A DNA stretch of 11,403 bases from NCBI GenBank assembly GCA_014379925.1, contig JACMKY010000065.1:1-11403 (forward strand). Direction: 5' to 3'. Below are positions 1-6,041 of this stretch, in pieces; positions within the stretch are counted from its first letter, which is position 1, and every line of letters starts with the position of its first letter. Origin of the DNA: Cytophagales bacterium. Its GTDB lineage: Bacteria; Bacteroidota; Bacteroidia; Cytophagales; ES-bin-26. Under the pieces are notes generated by a model, which was not told where the DNA came from, ran no database searches, and saw only the letters and a list, made by a program, of their open reading frames with translations. Position numbers and translations under genes: made by a program.

Positions 1-194
1 CTGGACAAGGCGATCCGGGCAGTGGAAAGGGTGCTGGGGTAGGGGGAAGGGAATGTCGAATGTCGAACAAGGAATGTCGAATGTCGAAGTAAAAAGAACA
101 ATTCCATCCTTCGATATTGGACATTCTTTGTTGGACATTCGACATTCATTTCTTACCCCAGCACCCTTTCCACTGCCCGGATCGCCTTGTCCAG
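1..194. repeat. Large imperfect inverted repeat at the window start
   Basis: Bases 1-41 are the exact reverse complement of 154-194. Inside these outer arms lies a second pair, 51-88 against 110-147, matching at 34 of 38 positions and built from repeated GAATGTCGAA units. The central loop is 89-109. The outer right arm is the 3' end of the ribosylnicotinamide kinase gene, so the plus strand at 1-42 also encodes its last 13 residues followed by TAG. The inner GAATGTC-type units resemble an intergenic repeat that I recall from many Bacteroidota genomes, but I could not check this. The whole may fold as a transcription-terminating hairpin after the kinase gene. It may equally reflect a contig-end fold-back. 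Confidence 0.85.
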
Positions 195-668
195 CCGGAT
201 GGAAGGTTCGCCCCAGATTTCCACGAAGGGCCAGTGGCGGGATTCGAGTTCGCGGCGGTAGCGTTGGTAGAAGTAGTCGCGCAAGTGCGGGTGCTCGCGT
301 TGCGGGTCCGGTGCCCAGGGAATGTCGATGCCCGTCAGTAGGTACAGGTCGTAGCGCTGGTGCGCCAAGGCTTCCAGAATCCACTCCGGACAATGGCCGA
401 AGGCGTGTTCGCTCCAGATCTTGGTTACCAGCAACTCCGTGTCGCTGATCAGCAGCCGGTTGGCCTGACCAGCCAGTTGTTTTTCCAGTTCCACTTGTCC
501 TTGCGCAATCGCCAGGATGTCGTCGGCCCCGTAGGGATGCGGGAGTTGGTCGAGGTACGCGCGGGCGTATTCCGGCACCCACACCGTCCGGAAATGCGCG
601 GCCAACTGCGCCGACAGCGTGGACTTGCCCGTGGATTCCGGACCCGTTACGGCGATGCGCTTGCTCAC
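153..668 (-). CDS. NadR-type ribosylnicotinamide kinase (stand-alone ATPase domain)
   Basis: This 171-aa protein most likely phosphorylates nicotinamide riboside to NMN in the cytoplasm, using ATP. The P-loop GPESTGKST is at residues 9-17. It is followed by an SDTELL segment, and by YDLYLLTGIDIPW and an Arg-rich lid region, all as in the C-terminal kinase domain of NadR. The nucleotidyltransferase domain of full-length NadR is absent, so it should be a kinase only. I chose the GTG start at 666-668 because it overlaps the pnuC stop in a GTGA arrangement, which implies translational coupling with the transporter, and because it places the P-loop at the usual distance from the N-terminus. The reading frame stays open upstream to 1283, but that stretch is antisense to the pnuC reading. 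Other P-loop small-molecule kinases are possible; the pnuC partner favours NAD salvage. Confidence 0.85.
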   Translation of the reverse strand: MSKRIAVTGPESTGKSTLSAQLAAHFRTVWVPEYARAYLDQLPHPYGADDILAIAQGQVELEKQLAGQANRLLISDTELLVTKIWSEHAFGHCPEWILEALAHQRYDLYLLTGIDIPWAPDPQREHPHLRDYFYQRYRRELESRHWPFVEIWGEPSIRLDKAIRAVERVLG

Positions 669-1228
669 GCGGGTACGGTGGCGGCCCTTCTCCACTGTCG
701 GTATCCCTGCACCGCCAGCAGCGTCAGGAGTAGATACAGGACCGCGGTCAGGTACAAGTCGCGGTAGACGTACATCCCCGCGTAAATTGGGTCGACCGCA
801 ATCCACACCAGCCAGTTTTCCAAGTACTTTCGCGCCAGCATCCACTGGGCGATCAGGCTGGTTGCAGTGGTGGCGGCGTCCAGGTAAGGGAGGCTGGCGT
901 CGGTGTGGGTACGCAACAGGTAACCCAGCGGCGCGGCGAACGAGATCCCGATGAGGACCAAAAAAGGAACGGATGACCTCGGTAGCCGGCCCGCGCGCAA
1001 GACCCCTTGGTCCTGGCCGCCGTGCCGCCACTGGTACCAGCCGTACAGGCTCAAAAAAAGGTAGATGATTTGCAGGCCCGCGTCGGAATAGAGTTTCGCC
1101 TGGTAGTTGACTACGCAGTAAAAAGCGGAAGCGACCGCCGCCACCGGAAACCCCCCCGCGTTCTCCCGCGCAAACAGCCACACACACAGCACACTCGTGA
1201 CAAACCCAATAATCTCGTATAAGCTCAT
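665..1228 (-). CDS. pnuC: Nicotinamide riboside transporter, PnuC family
   Basis: A 187-aa integral membrane protein with about seven hydrophobic segments, the usual size for PnuC. Family features visible are LYGWYQW in the middle and the late segment NWLVWIAVDPIYAGMYVYRD, with Trp, Asp and Tyr residues at the positions expected of the substrate-binding helices. PnuC carries nicotinamide riboside by facilitated diffusion, and intracellular phosphorylation traps it. The next gene is a NadR-type kinase overlapping it by 4 bp, which supports this substrate over thiamine, the cargo of the related PnuT proteins. I chose the ATG at 1228 because a GAGGA Shine-Dalgarno lies 6 bases upstream; an in-frame start at 1264 is less likely. 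It is probably cotranscribed with the thioredoxin-like and ridA genes upstream on the same strand (74-bp gap). Confidence 0.9.
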   Translation of the reverse strand: MSLYEIIGFVTSVLCVWLFARENAGGFPVAAVASAFYCVVNYQAKLYSDAGLQIIYLFLSLYGWYQWRHGGQDQGVLRAGRLPRSSVPFLVLIGISFAAPLGYLLRTHTDASLPYLDAATTATSLIAQWMLARKYLENWLVWIAVDPIYAGMYVYRDLYLTAVLYLLLTLLAVQGYRQWRRAATVPA

Positions 1229-1302
1229 GCGTTTCCTCGGGAAGGTTCGATCGACCAACGGCACTTCCGACAGTCAGGGCCAATGGTACCTCAATTTTTC
1301 GA

Positions 1303-1788
1303 TTAGCCGCCGTCGGGCTTGGGCGGGACGTTCAGGAGTTTCCGCAGGTCGCCGGGGGAGGTGAAGCCCACCCGACGGTGAAGCAGTTCGAACCGCTCGT
1401 TGAGCAATACCAGCGTCGGGTAGGCCACTTGACCGTTGGTCTTGGCCAGGAGTTCGGCCAGCTCGTGGATACCGGCGTCGGGTCCGGTGGGCTTGAACCG
1501 GTACGTTCGGCCCAGGAACCGGAGGGGATGCTGGCCCTCCGCATCGAGCTTAACCGCGTAAAAACCGCGGTTGAGGATTTCGGCTACGGCCGGATCAGCC
1601 AGGGTTATCCGATCCTGCATCCGGCAGTAGCTACACCACTGGGTGTACACGTCCACCAGCACGGGGCGGGGACGTGCTCGCATCGAGTCGGCCAGCTGCT
1701 CGAACGTGAGCCAGCGCACGGCGGTACGCTCCGGCTGGGCCAGGGCCGGGTAGAACGTCAACGCGCACAGAGCCAGGAGTCCCTTCAT
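1303..1788 (-). CDS. Secreted thioredoxin-fold protein (CSYC active site)
   Basis: A 161-aa protein with an N-terminal hydrophobic signal peptide (residues 1-18, probable cleavage after ALA or ALAQ) and one thioredoxin domain. The redox motif W-C-S-Y-C has Cys52 and Cys55 after a DVYTQ strand, and the cis-proline loop is VAYPTLVLL. Such proteins work as periplasmic thiol-disulfide reductases or oxidases, and the partner cannot be read from the sequence. The ATG at 1788 was chosen because it begins the signal peptide; the open frame extends to 1851 but would overlap the ridA stop region and hide the signal peptide. No convincing Shine-Dalgarno is present, as is common in Bacteroidota. It lies 38 bp after ridA and 74 bp before pnuC, so an operon is likely, although no functional link with NAD salvage is evident. 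Confidence 0.85.
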   Translation of the reverse strand: MKGLLALCALTFYPALAQPERTAVRWLTFEQLADSMRARPRPVLVDVYTQWCSYCRMQDRITLADPAVAEILNRGFYAVKLDAEGQHPLRFLGRTYRFKPTGPDAGIHELAELLAKTNGQVAYPTLVLLNERFELLHRRVGFTSPGDLRKLLNVPPKPDGG

Positions 1789-1826
1789 CCGTGTCCGGTA
1801 TTTGACAACTTTCGGTAATTTCGCAT

Positions 1827-2207
1827 TTACGATTTCACCACCGCGATGCACTCGATCTCCACCAGCGCATCCATCGGCAGCCGCGAGACTTCCACGGTGG
1901 AGCGGGCGGGGCGGTGACTCCCGAACCCGTCCGCGTATACCCCATTCATCTTCGGGAAATCGGCAAAGTTCTTGAGGAAAACGGTCGTCTTCACCACGTC
2001 GGCCAGGCTCAGGCCGATGGTCGAAAGCACTTCGTTGAGGTTGGCCAGTACCTGACGGGTTTGCTCTTCAATGCCCGAGGCTTCGATTTTCATCGTTTGG
2101 GGATGAATCGGAGTTTGACCGGCGCAGAAAACCAGACCACCCGCCACGACGGCCTGCGAATACGGCCCGATGGCCTTGGGTGCTTTTTCGTTGTGCACAA
2201 ATTCCAT
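1827..2207 (-). CDS. ridA: RidA family reactive imine/enamine deaminase
   Basis: A 126-aa protein of standard RidA (YjgF/YER057c/UK114) length. RidA hydrolyses 2-aminoacrylate and related imines released by PLP enzymes such as threonine/serine dehydratase, which protects PLP enzymes from damage; it acts as a cytoplasmic trimer. Visible hallmarks are AIGPYSQAV near the N-terminus, FCAGQTP, the catalytic Arg102 in PARSTVEVSRLP, and Glu117 in ALVEIECIAV. I chose the ATG at 2207, which gives the usual N-terminus; the frame is open to 2270, but those residues have no family character. There is no Shine-Dalgarno before it. It is the first gene of the probable minus-strand operon that continues into the thioredoxin-like gene, pnuC and the kinase. 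Confidence 0.93.
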   Translation of the reverse strand: MEFVHNEKAPKAIGPYSQAVVAGGLVFCAGQTPIHPQTMKIEASGIEEQTRQVLANLNEVLSTIGLSLADVVKTTVFLKNFADFPKMNGVYADGFGSHRPARSTVEVSRLPMDALVEIECIAVVKS

Positions 2208-2244
2208 GGGAGAGGAGGGATTTGAAACCAAAAGCCAAACTACG

Positions 2245-2252
2245 CAAAAATA
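2245..2252 (-). promoter_or_regulatory. Candidate -7 element for the ridA operon
   Basis: On the minus strand this reads TATTTTTG, a full match to the Bacteroidota TAnnTTTG element. It would place the transcript start near 2240, about 33 bases before the ridA ATG. I see no clear -33 TTTG at the right spacing, so the call rests on one box. Confidence 0.4.
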
Positions 2253-2296
2253 CGCACGCCGGGCAAGCACGTGGTTCGCCTTCGTCCGGATTTCGT

Positions 2297-2327
2297 TTTG
2301 GCGACCAAGCTATTCGCCCTACCTTTG
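2297..2327 (+). promoter_or_regulatory. Bacteroidota-type promoter of the MOSC gene
   Basis: TTTG at 2297-2300 is followed after 19 bases by TACCTTTG at 2320-2327, both full matches to the -33 and -7 elements of the primary sigma factor in Bacteroidota. Transcription would start around 2331-2335, almost at the GTG start codon of the MOSC gene at 2333, so the mRNA may be leaderless or nearly so. Confidence 0.6.
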
Positions 2328-2332
2328 ACGCC

Positions 2333-3148
2333 GTGTATACACTCAGCAACATCTACCTTTATCCCATCAAATCGCTCGGTGGCATCTCCCTGACCAGTGC
2401 CGACGTGGAGGAACGCGGCCTGCAACACGACCGCCGCTGGATGCTCACCGACCCGTCCGGCCGCTTCCTCACCCAGCGTAATTTTCCTGAAATGGCGTTG
2501 CTGGACGTGGAGATGACCGCCACTGGTCTTGGCGTACGCCACCGAAAGCAGCCCTTGCCCCTTCTGACGATTCCGTTTGCTCCCTCCGGAGCGGCTCCGG
2601 TGCGGGTGGTGGTGTGGGACGATGTCTGTCAGGCCTTGCCCGTGAGCCGGGAGGCGGACGAATGGTTCAGCACCGCGCTGGGCAAGCCTTGCCGGCTGGT
2701 GCGGATGCCCGACGATTCGGTGCGGCGGGTGGATGCGGACTACGTGGCCGAACCTTTCAACACCAGTTTTTCCGACGGCTACCCGTTATTGATCATCGGT
2801 CAGGCTTCGCTCGATCACCTGAACGCCCGGTTGCCCGCGGCGTTGCCGATGAACCGTTTCCGTCCCAACCTGGTCTTCACCGGCGGCGAGCCCCACGAAG
2901 AAGACACCTGGCGACACTTCCGGGTGGGTGAAGCCGAGTTTCGTGGCGTAAAACCCTGTGGCCGTTGCGTGGTCACGACCATCGACCAGCAAACGGCGGA
3001 GCAGGGACTCGAGCCGCTCCGCACGCTGGCCACCTACCGGAAGCAGGGAAGGAAAATTCTGTTCGGTCAGAACCTGGTGGCGTTATCGGGGGGAACGGTG
3101 CGGGTGGGGGATACGGTGGAAGTGAGGGAGAAGATTGGCGGTTCTTAG
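2333..3148 (+). CDS. MOSC-domain molybdenum cofactor protein (YcbX/mARC-like)
   Basis: A 271-aa protein with an N-terminal MOSC beta-barrel domain (YTLSNIYLYPIKSLGG through about residue 120) and a C-terminal MOSC domain. Family landmarks are NTSFSDGYPLLIIGQASL, MNRFRPNLVF, PHEEDTW and the KPCGRC motif, in which Cys212 (second Cys) is the likely molybdenum ligand and Cys209 is nearby. Relatives such as YcbX and mARC reduce N-hydroxylated compounds using sulfurated or cysteine-bound molybdenum cofactor and an electron donor. No electron-donor domain (2Fe-2S ferredoxin) is fused here, so a separate partner is needed. The GTG at 2333 gives the usual N-terminus; an ATG at 2180 would overlap the divergent ridA gene and add 51 residues without family character. 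Confidence 0.9.
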   Translation: MYTLSNIYLYPIKSLGGISLTSADVEERGLQHDRRWMLTDPSGRFLTQRNFPEMALLDVEMTATGLGVRHRKQPLPLLTIPFAPSGAAPVRVVVWDDVCQALPVSREADEWFSTALGKPCRLVRMPDDSVRRVDADYVAEPFNTSFSDGYPLLIIGQASLDHLNARLPAALPMNRFRPNLVFTGGEPHEEDTWRHFRVGEAEFRGVKPCGRCVVTTIDQQTAEQGLEPLRTLATYRKQGRKILFGQNLVALSGGTVRVGDTVEVREKIGGS

Positions 3149-3711
3149 GAGAAGGCACCAATTTGGCAATGCAAAAAATGCGTTTGTCAGCTTAATAGAG
3201 TTGTACAATAACACATTGCAATTCAGTTACTTAACTCATATCCTTGATCGACTTTGTCTTTGCCTTCGAAAGACGTACTTGACTGAATGGCCATGAAACT
3301 AAGCACATAGGGCAAAACAATGTCCGTTTTACCCCACCCAATCGTTCCACGGCGGCCTCTCCCCATCAGGGAGGGCTGAAAATACCCACGTCGGCCCCAA
3401 TCCCTTTCCATCTGGGAGAGGCGTTGGGGCGGTTTGCCGATGCGGAGAGGTTTAGAAGCGTCGATTTATTCCACCTAACCGCTTACAAGCAGAAACTTGT
3501 GGACGCCATTTTGTTGGAGATATGAAAGTTAGCGTGAGTTGGGTTAGCCACTTTGCGTTCATCAGAATGACTGGATTAACAAATTCATTTGGAACAATCG
3601 GCCACATATAATACCTTTCCCTCACCATCCAGCGATTGTTCCGAGGGAAGAAAGGCAGTCGGTTAGTCGTTGAGAGATGAATCCCATTTCGTCATCCAAA
3701 CCAAACCCGTT
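3149..3711. other. Intergenic region with palindromic repeats, no convincing gene
   Basis: No recognisable protein is encoded here. At 3350-3425 there are two related palindromic units of the CCTCTCCC / GGGAGAGG kind around short loops, a common bacterial intergenic repeat pattern. The stretch 3430-3610 is AT-richer than the flanking genes and holds a 51-codon minus-strand ORF (3452-3607, starting MWPIVPNEFV) that I do not recognise and do not call as a gene. No rho-independent terminator for the MOSC gene is evident. Confidence 0.6.
3588..3619 (+). promoter_or_regulatory. Promoter-like element before the truncated gene
   Basis: TTTG at 3588-3591 and TACCTTTC at 3612-3619 are separated by 20 bases and match the Bacteroidota promoter pattern at all but the last position. 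The -7 box sits between the arms of a perfect 10-bp inverted repeat, GGAACAATCG (3591-3600) and CGATTGTTCC (3633-3642), which could be an operator. The downstream reading frame is the gene fragment beginning at 3712. Confidence 0.4.
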
Positions 3712-3894
3712 ATGAGAATCCCAGTGGTAACCGCCCTCAACCTGGTGGTGTTGACTGCTTCGGCACAAACCGTTTTCCCCTCACCCGAAGCCCAGATCCC
3801 GGGGGCAGTATTGGCGGCCCCCGCCGACAAGCGGGACGCCGCTACTGTACTTGGCTACACCAGCAACCAGGAACTGACTTTGACTGATTTCCGG
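3712..3894 (+). pseudogene. 5' fragment of a secreted hypothetical protein
   Basis: The plus-strand frame from ATG 3712 gives a good signal peptide (MRIPVVTALNLVVLTASAQ) and then AAPADKRDAATVLGY, which looks like the N-terminal part of a secreted hypothetical protein family that I recall vaguely from Bacteroidota. After about residue 60 the frame stays open to 4437, but the translation becomes Gln/Asn-rich and is antisense to minus-strand membrane-protein frames, so the authentic coding part seems to end near 3894. I infer truncation by a rearrangement, with loss of the 3' portion. Alternatively the full frame is a real novel protein, which I consider unlikely. The promoter-like element at 3588-3619 lies about 90 bases upstream. 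Confidence 0.45.
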
Positions 3895-4017
3895 GGCCAA
3901 TCGGCTCCGGTTGAGCAGCACCAGCCCAACGGGAATGAGCAGCGAGACGCCGATGAGCCAAACCCAGCGGGCATCGGGTCTGAACAACGGATTGATTTTG
4001 GTGTGGTTGGCCTCCAC
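3781..4017 (-). CDS. Small single-span membrane protein, possibly 3'-disrupted
   Basis: A 78-codon frame starting at GTG 4017 in the same frame as, and 18 bases after, the stop of the three-span protein gene upstream. Residues 19-36 (WLIGVSLLIPVGLVLLN) form one convincing transmembrane helix after a short charged N-terminus. The last 35 or so residues overlap, on the opposite strand, the truncated secreted-protein fragment, so the natural C-terminus was probably replaced at a junction near 3890. There is no clear ribosome-binding site, and no family is recognised. It may be a remnant rather than a working gene. Confidence 0.35.
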   Translation of the reverse strand: MEANHTKINPLFRPDARWVWLIGVSLLIPVGLVLLNRSRLAPEISQSQFLVAGVAKYSSGVPLVGGGRQYCPRDLGFG

Positions 4018-4035
4018 AGTCGAATACGTTGGTTT

Positions 4036-4347
4036 TTAGCCCGCGCTCCGCTTTTCGATCAACAAGGTGGCGATGAAAACCAGGTAAGCGGCCAAGCCGG
4101 AGAAAGCCAGCCCCTTGGCCAACGGTTTGGCGTAGTCAGCGCCGGACTGCATCACCAGACAGGCCGCCGCCAACAATACCCAAACCAAGGGATGAAACCA
4201 CCGAATCACCACGAACTTCCACCGCACCTGGCTCCTCAAATCGTAGGTGGGGCTAGGCAAGGGAACGTAAAAAACGTAGGCGACCGCGATGACCAGGCAA
4301 GCAATTCCCCACGCGTACCAGGGAATTTTAGCCAGGTTGGAAAACAT
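4036..4347 (-). CDS. Three-span hypothetical membrane protein
   Basis: A 103-aa, strongly hydrophobic protein with predicted membrane helices at about residues 9-28, 44-66 and 77-97, joined by short loops with Arg and Lys (YDLRSQVRWKF and the C-terminal EKRSAG). No catalytic motif is visible and I do not recognise the family. The ATG at 4347 has no strong Shine-Dalgarno. Hydrophobicity across the whole length and the Trp/Tyr/Pro placement near helix ends argue that this is the real frame, and not the plus-strand frame opposite it. It is followed 18 bases later by a second small membrane-protein frame. The peroxiredoxin gene on the same strand is separated from it by a hairpin terminator. Confidence 0.65.
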   Translation of the reverse strand: MFSNLAKIPWYAWGIACLVIAVAYVFYVPLPSPTYDLRSQVRWKFVVIRWFHPLVWVLLAAACLVMQSGADYAKPLAKGLAFSGLAAYLVFIATLLIEKRSAG

Positions 4348-4402
4348 CGGTGGCTTGGGTTAACACTCAGAAAAGCGCAAGCAGTAAAAAATACGGACCA
4401 AC

Positions 4403-4435
4403 AAAGAGTCCCTCTTTTTGAAAGATGGACTCTTT
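4403..4435 (-). terminator. Hairpin terminator after the peroxiredoxin gene
   Basis: AAAGAGTCC (4403-4411) pairs perfectly with GGACTCTTT (4427-4435). After one mismatch, TCTTT (4413-4417) pairs with AAAGA (4421-4425), leaving a 3-base loop. The A-rich 5' side and T-rich 3' side make it symmetric, so it could work in both directions. It begins 11 bases after the peroxiredoxin stop codon on the minus strand. The T-run after the stem is short. Confidence 0.6.
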
Positions 4436-4446
4436 AGCGACATCAC

Positions 4447-4908
4447 CTACGCCAGTGCCTGCTTGATGGCTTCGTAGTTGGGCTGTTCGCCGGCGTTGTC
4501 CAGCACCTCGGCATATTGGATTTTGCCGTCTCGGTCCACCACGAAGGCCGATCGCTTGGAAACACCCTTCATGCCGAACACGAAATTGTCGTACAGCGCC
4601 CCGTAGGCCGCGGAAGTCTCCTTGTTAAAATCGGACAACAGGGGGAAGTTGTAACGCTCTTCCTCCTTGAATTTCGCCAGCGTAAATGGTGAATCCACTG
4701 AAATGCCCACCACGTCGGCATCCAGCCCGTTGTAGTCGGCGATGTTGTCGCGGATGGCGCACAGTTCGGCGGTGCAGACGCTGGTGAAAGCCATGGGAAA
4801 AAACAGCACCACCAGGTTTTTGCCCCGGTAATCGTCGAGCGAAACTTCCTGCTTTTCACTGCTGAATAACTTGAAGGCCGGAGCCGGATCGCCTTTTTGG
4901 AGCGCCAT
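4447..4908 (-). CDS. Thiol peroxidase, PrxQ/BCP-type peroxiredoxin
   Basis: A 153-aa cytoplasmic peroxiredoxin that reduces hydrogen peroxide and organic hydroperoxides. The family motif P-x-x-x-T-x-x-C is PMAFTSVC, with peroxidatic Cys45. Cys50 follows five residues later, the spacing of the resolving Cys in PrxQ/BCP enzymes, so an intramolecular disulfide reduced by thioredoxin is likely. An Arg in SKRSAFVVDRDG fits the conserved active-site Arg, and GDPAPAFKL is the usual N-terminal strand. An AhpE-like 1-Cys assignment is an alternative if Cys50 is not used. I chose the ATG at 4908 (MALQKGDPAP) over an upstream start at 4935 because it matches the normal N-terminus; there is no Shine-Dalgarno. 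A hairpin terminator follows the stop. Confidence 0.92.
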   Translation of the reverse strand: MALQKGDPAPAFKLFSSEKQEVSLDDYRGKNLVVLFFPMAFTSVCTAELCAIRDNIADYNGLDADVVGISVDSPFTLAKFKEEERYNFPLLSDFNKETSAAYGALYDNFVFGMKGVSKRSAFVVDRDGKIQYAEVLDNAGEQPNYEAIKQALA

Positions 4909-5024
4909 GGGAATTGGGAGGTTTAGAGTGAGCAATGCGGACGTAGAAAACGTTGCTGTCTTATTTTGACCTGCCTTCGGCAGGGCTTTACGACGTCAAT
5001 GACCCCGGTGTACGATCGGTGCAA

Positions 5025-5222
5025 TCATCCTTCCTTGTCGCTTCGCATCGTGGCCAGGGTATACCCAACCAGGAAGAGGAACACCAGCACGATGAGAATG
5101 CCATCAATGGTTTTCCAATAGCTGGCGGCGAGCGGGCCTTGTACACACCCGGTGGTAACCAGGCCCGGCAAGGCCAGCGCGAGCAAAAAGTGCATTCGTT
5201 GGAAGAGTCCGACTTTTTTCAT
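5025..5222 (-). CDS. 65-aa lipobox plus single-span mini-protein
   Basis: The N-terminus MKKVGLFQRMHFLLALALPG is a signal-peptide-like segment ending in LVTTGC, a plausible lipobox with Cys26 as the lipidated residue. After about 13 residues (SYWKTID) comes one strongly hydrophobic helix, GILIVLVFLFLVGYTLA, and a short charged tail (MRSDKEG). The expected product is a lipoprotein anchored again by a helix, or a two-span membrane peptide if the first segment is not cleaved. I do not recognise a function. The ATG at 5222 has no obvious Shine-Dalgarno. The neighbouring 56-aa gene on the same strand has the same architecture, so the two may be paralogous or functionally linked. Confidence 0.6.
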   Translation of the reverse strand: MKKVGLFQRMHFLLALALPGLVTTGCVQGPLAASYWKTIDGILIVLVFLFLVGYTLATMRSDKEG

Positions 5223-5235
5223 GGGTTGGGCTTGG

Positions 5236-5464
5236 TTTACCCGCGCTTACCGGCACCGCGTGTCCTTGCCGCGTCCGCAACGCGTCCGTAAAATTGGGGA
5301 CTGGTTCTTCCTCATGCAAGGACGCGCCCACCAAACGAATTAATTTCTGCGTTGACCCCGGCCCGGAAATTCAGCCAATGGGCTTTCCAGGAGACCCGTC
5401 CCCAACCGTTTCCCAAGCTCCCGGCCGGTCGGATCAACGTCCCAATGCTTCAGTTCAAGTCGGA
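5236..5464. other. Gap between the two mini-protein genes
   Basis: No supported gene. Around 5260-5290 are degenerate, closely spaced copies of a GGACGCG-like word on the minus strand, upstream of the 65-aa gene. I see no clear -7 box here, so the two small genes may be cotranscribed across this gap. Confidence 0.4.
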
Positions 5465-5635
5465 TCAGCGACGGAATCGACTGGTCAGCCAAAACACCAG
5501 CGCCCCGACCAGCGCGATGAGGATGATTGTGGACCACATACCCGCCTTGAAGACACCACCGACTACGTCGCAGCTCGTTAGACCCAGGCCAATTCCCAGG
5601 AAGGCGATCAGTTGCATCAATCCGGATTTTCTCAT
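5465..5635 (-). CDS. 56-aa lipobox plus single-span mini-protein
   Basis: Reading the minus strand from ATG 5635 gives a 56-aa protein ending at TGA 5465-5467. The N-terminus MRKSGLMQLIAFLGIGLGLT leads into a lipobox-like T-S-C with Cys22. It continues as DVVGGVFKAGMWS, then one hydrophobic helix (TIILIALVGALVFWL) and a basic tail, TSRFRR. I recall a widespread family of tiny Bacteroidota proteins with a GVFKAGMWS-type segment before a single helix, sometimes annotated inconsistently, but I could not verify it. The function is unknown. The positive C-terminus suggests the tail stays in the cytoplasm. No strong Shine-Dalgarno is present. The 65-aa gene downstream on the same strand shares the layout. 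Confidence 0.7.
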   Translation of the reverse strand: MRKSGLMQLIAFLGIGLGLTSCDVVGGVFKAGMWSTIILIALVGALVFWLTSRFRR

Positions 5636-6041
5636 TGCGGGCGCGTTTTTTAGTGTGGGAATTTGTACGCGAATCGGAAAATTAAGTTGTTAAGACCTGG
5701 CCTTCTTCGGCGGATGCCCGCCGGGCCGGAAAGGTACGCGGGTAGGGTTTGGGCCGTAAGGTAATTTTTGGAGCCCCGGAAAAAAAACCGAAGTTGCAAA
5801 ATTTCAATATAAATCCACATCTATGGATGCAAGACGGGAAAAATAATTAGACTTTTCAAACAAGACCGAAACGAAAGGCTAACAAAAGGGAGTCAAAATA
5901 TTCACCCGTCCGTAGATAATTCGGGATTATATTTTTACTTTGTGAACAAAACCCGGGGTGCTGGCGTACCTTGCGACTGGTCCGTTAGCACCTGATCCAT
6001 CCTATCTACCCATCCATACACCCCAAAAACCAGGAGCACGC
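5636..6041. other. Long leader and promoter region of nrdA
   Basis: About 400 bases without a supported gene. At 5699-5727 a GC-rich hairpin can form: CGGCGG (5708-5713) pairs with CCGCCG (5718-5723), and GGCC at 5699-5702 pairs with GGCC at 5724-5727. The stretch 5760-5945 is AT-rich, and TACTTTG at 5936-5942 resembles a -7 element with one spacer base missing. It would give a 5' untranslated region of roughly 95 bases. I looked for NrdR-box pairs and a cobalamin riboswitch and recognised neither. AGGAG at 6032-6036, five bases before the ATG at 6042, decides the nrdA start. Confidence 0.45.

Noticed and set aside
53..448. 131-codon plus-strand ORF starting MSNVEQGMSNVEV
   Set aside because: Its beginning is a translation of the GAATGTC-type intergenic repeat and the remainder is antisense to the kinase gene.
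669..1283. Upstream extension of the kinase frame to a 376-aa protein
   Set aside because: The added residues are a second-frame reading of the pnuC gene and carry no kinase character; the GTG at 668 fits the gene overlap and the P-loop position.
3452..3607. 51-codon minus-strand ORF (MWPIVPNEFV...)
   Set aside because: No family, no ribosome-binding site and unsupported by neighbours; kept only as a note in the intergenic entry.
3895..4437. Continuation of the plus-strand 255-codon ORF
   Set aside because: It is rich in Gln, Asn and Gly and lies antisense to two convincing membrane-protein frames; only its first 60 or so codons look genuine.
4970..4985. Hairpin CCTGC-loop-GCAGG as a terminator for the 65-aa gene
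   Set aside because: The stem is only 5 bp and no T-run follows on the minus strand, so it was not called.
5760..6041. NrdR boxes or cobalamin riboswitch before nrdA
   Set aside because: No paired 16-bp NrdR-like palindromes and no recognisable B12-box were found by eye; a covariance-model search would be needed to exclude them fully.
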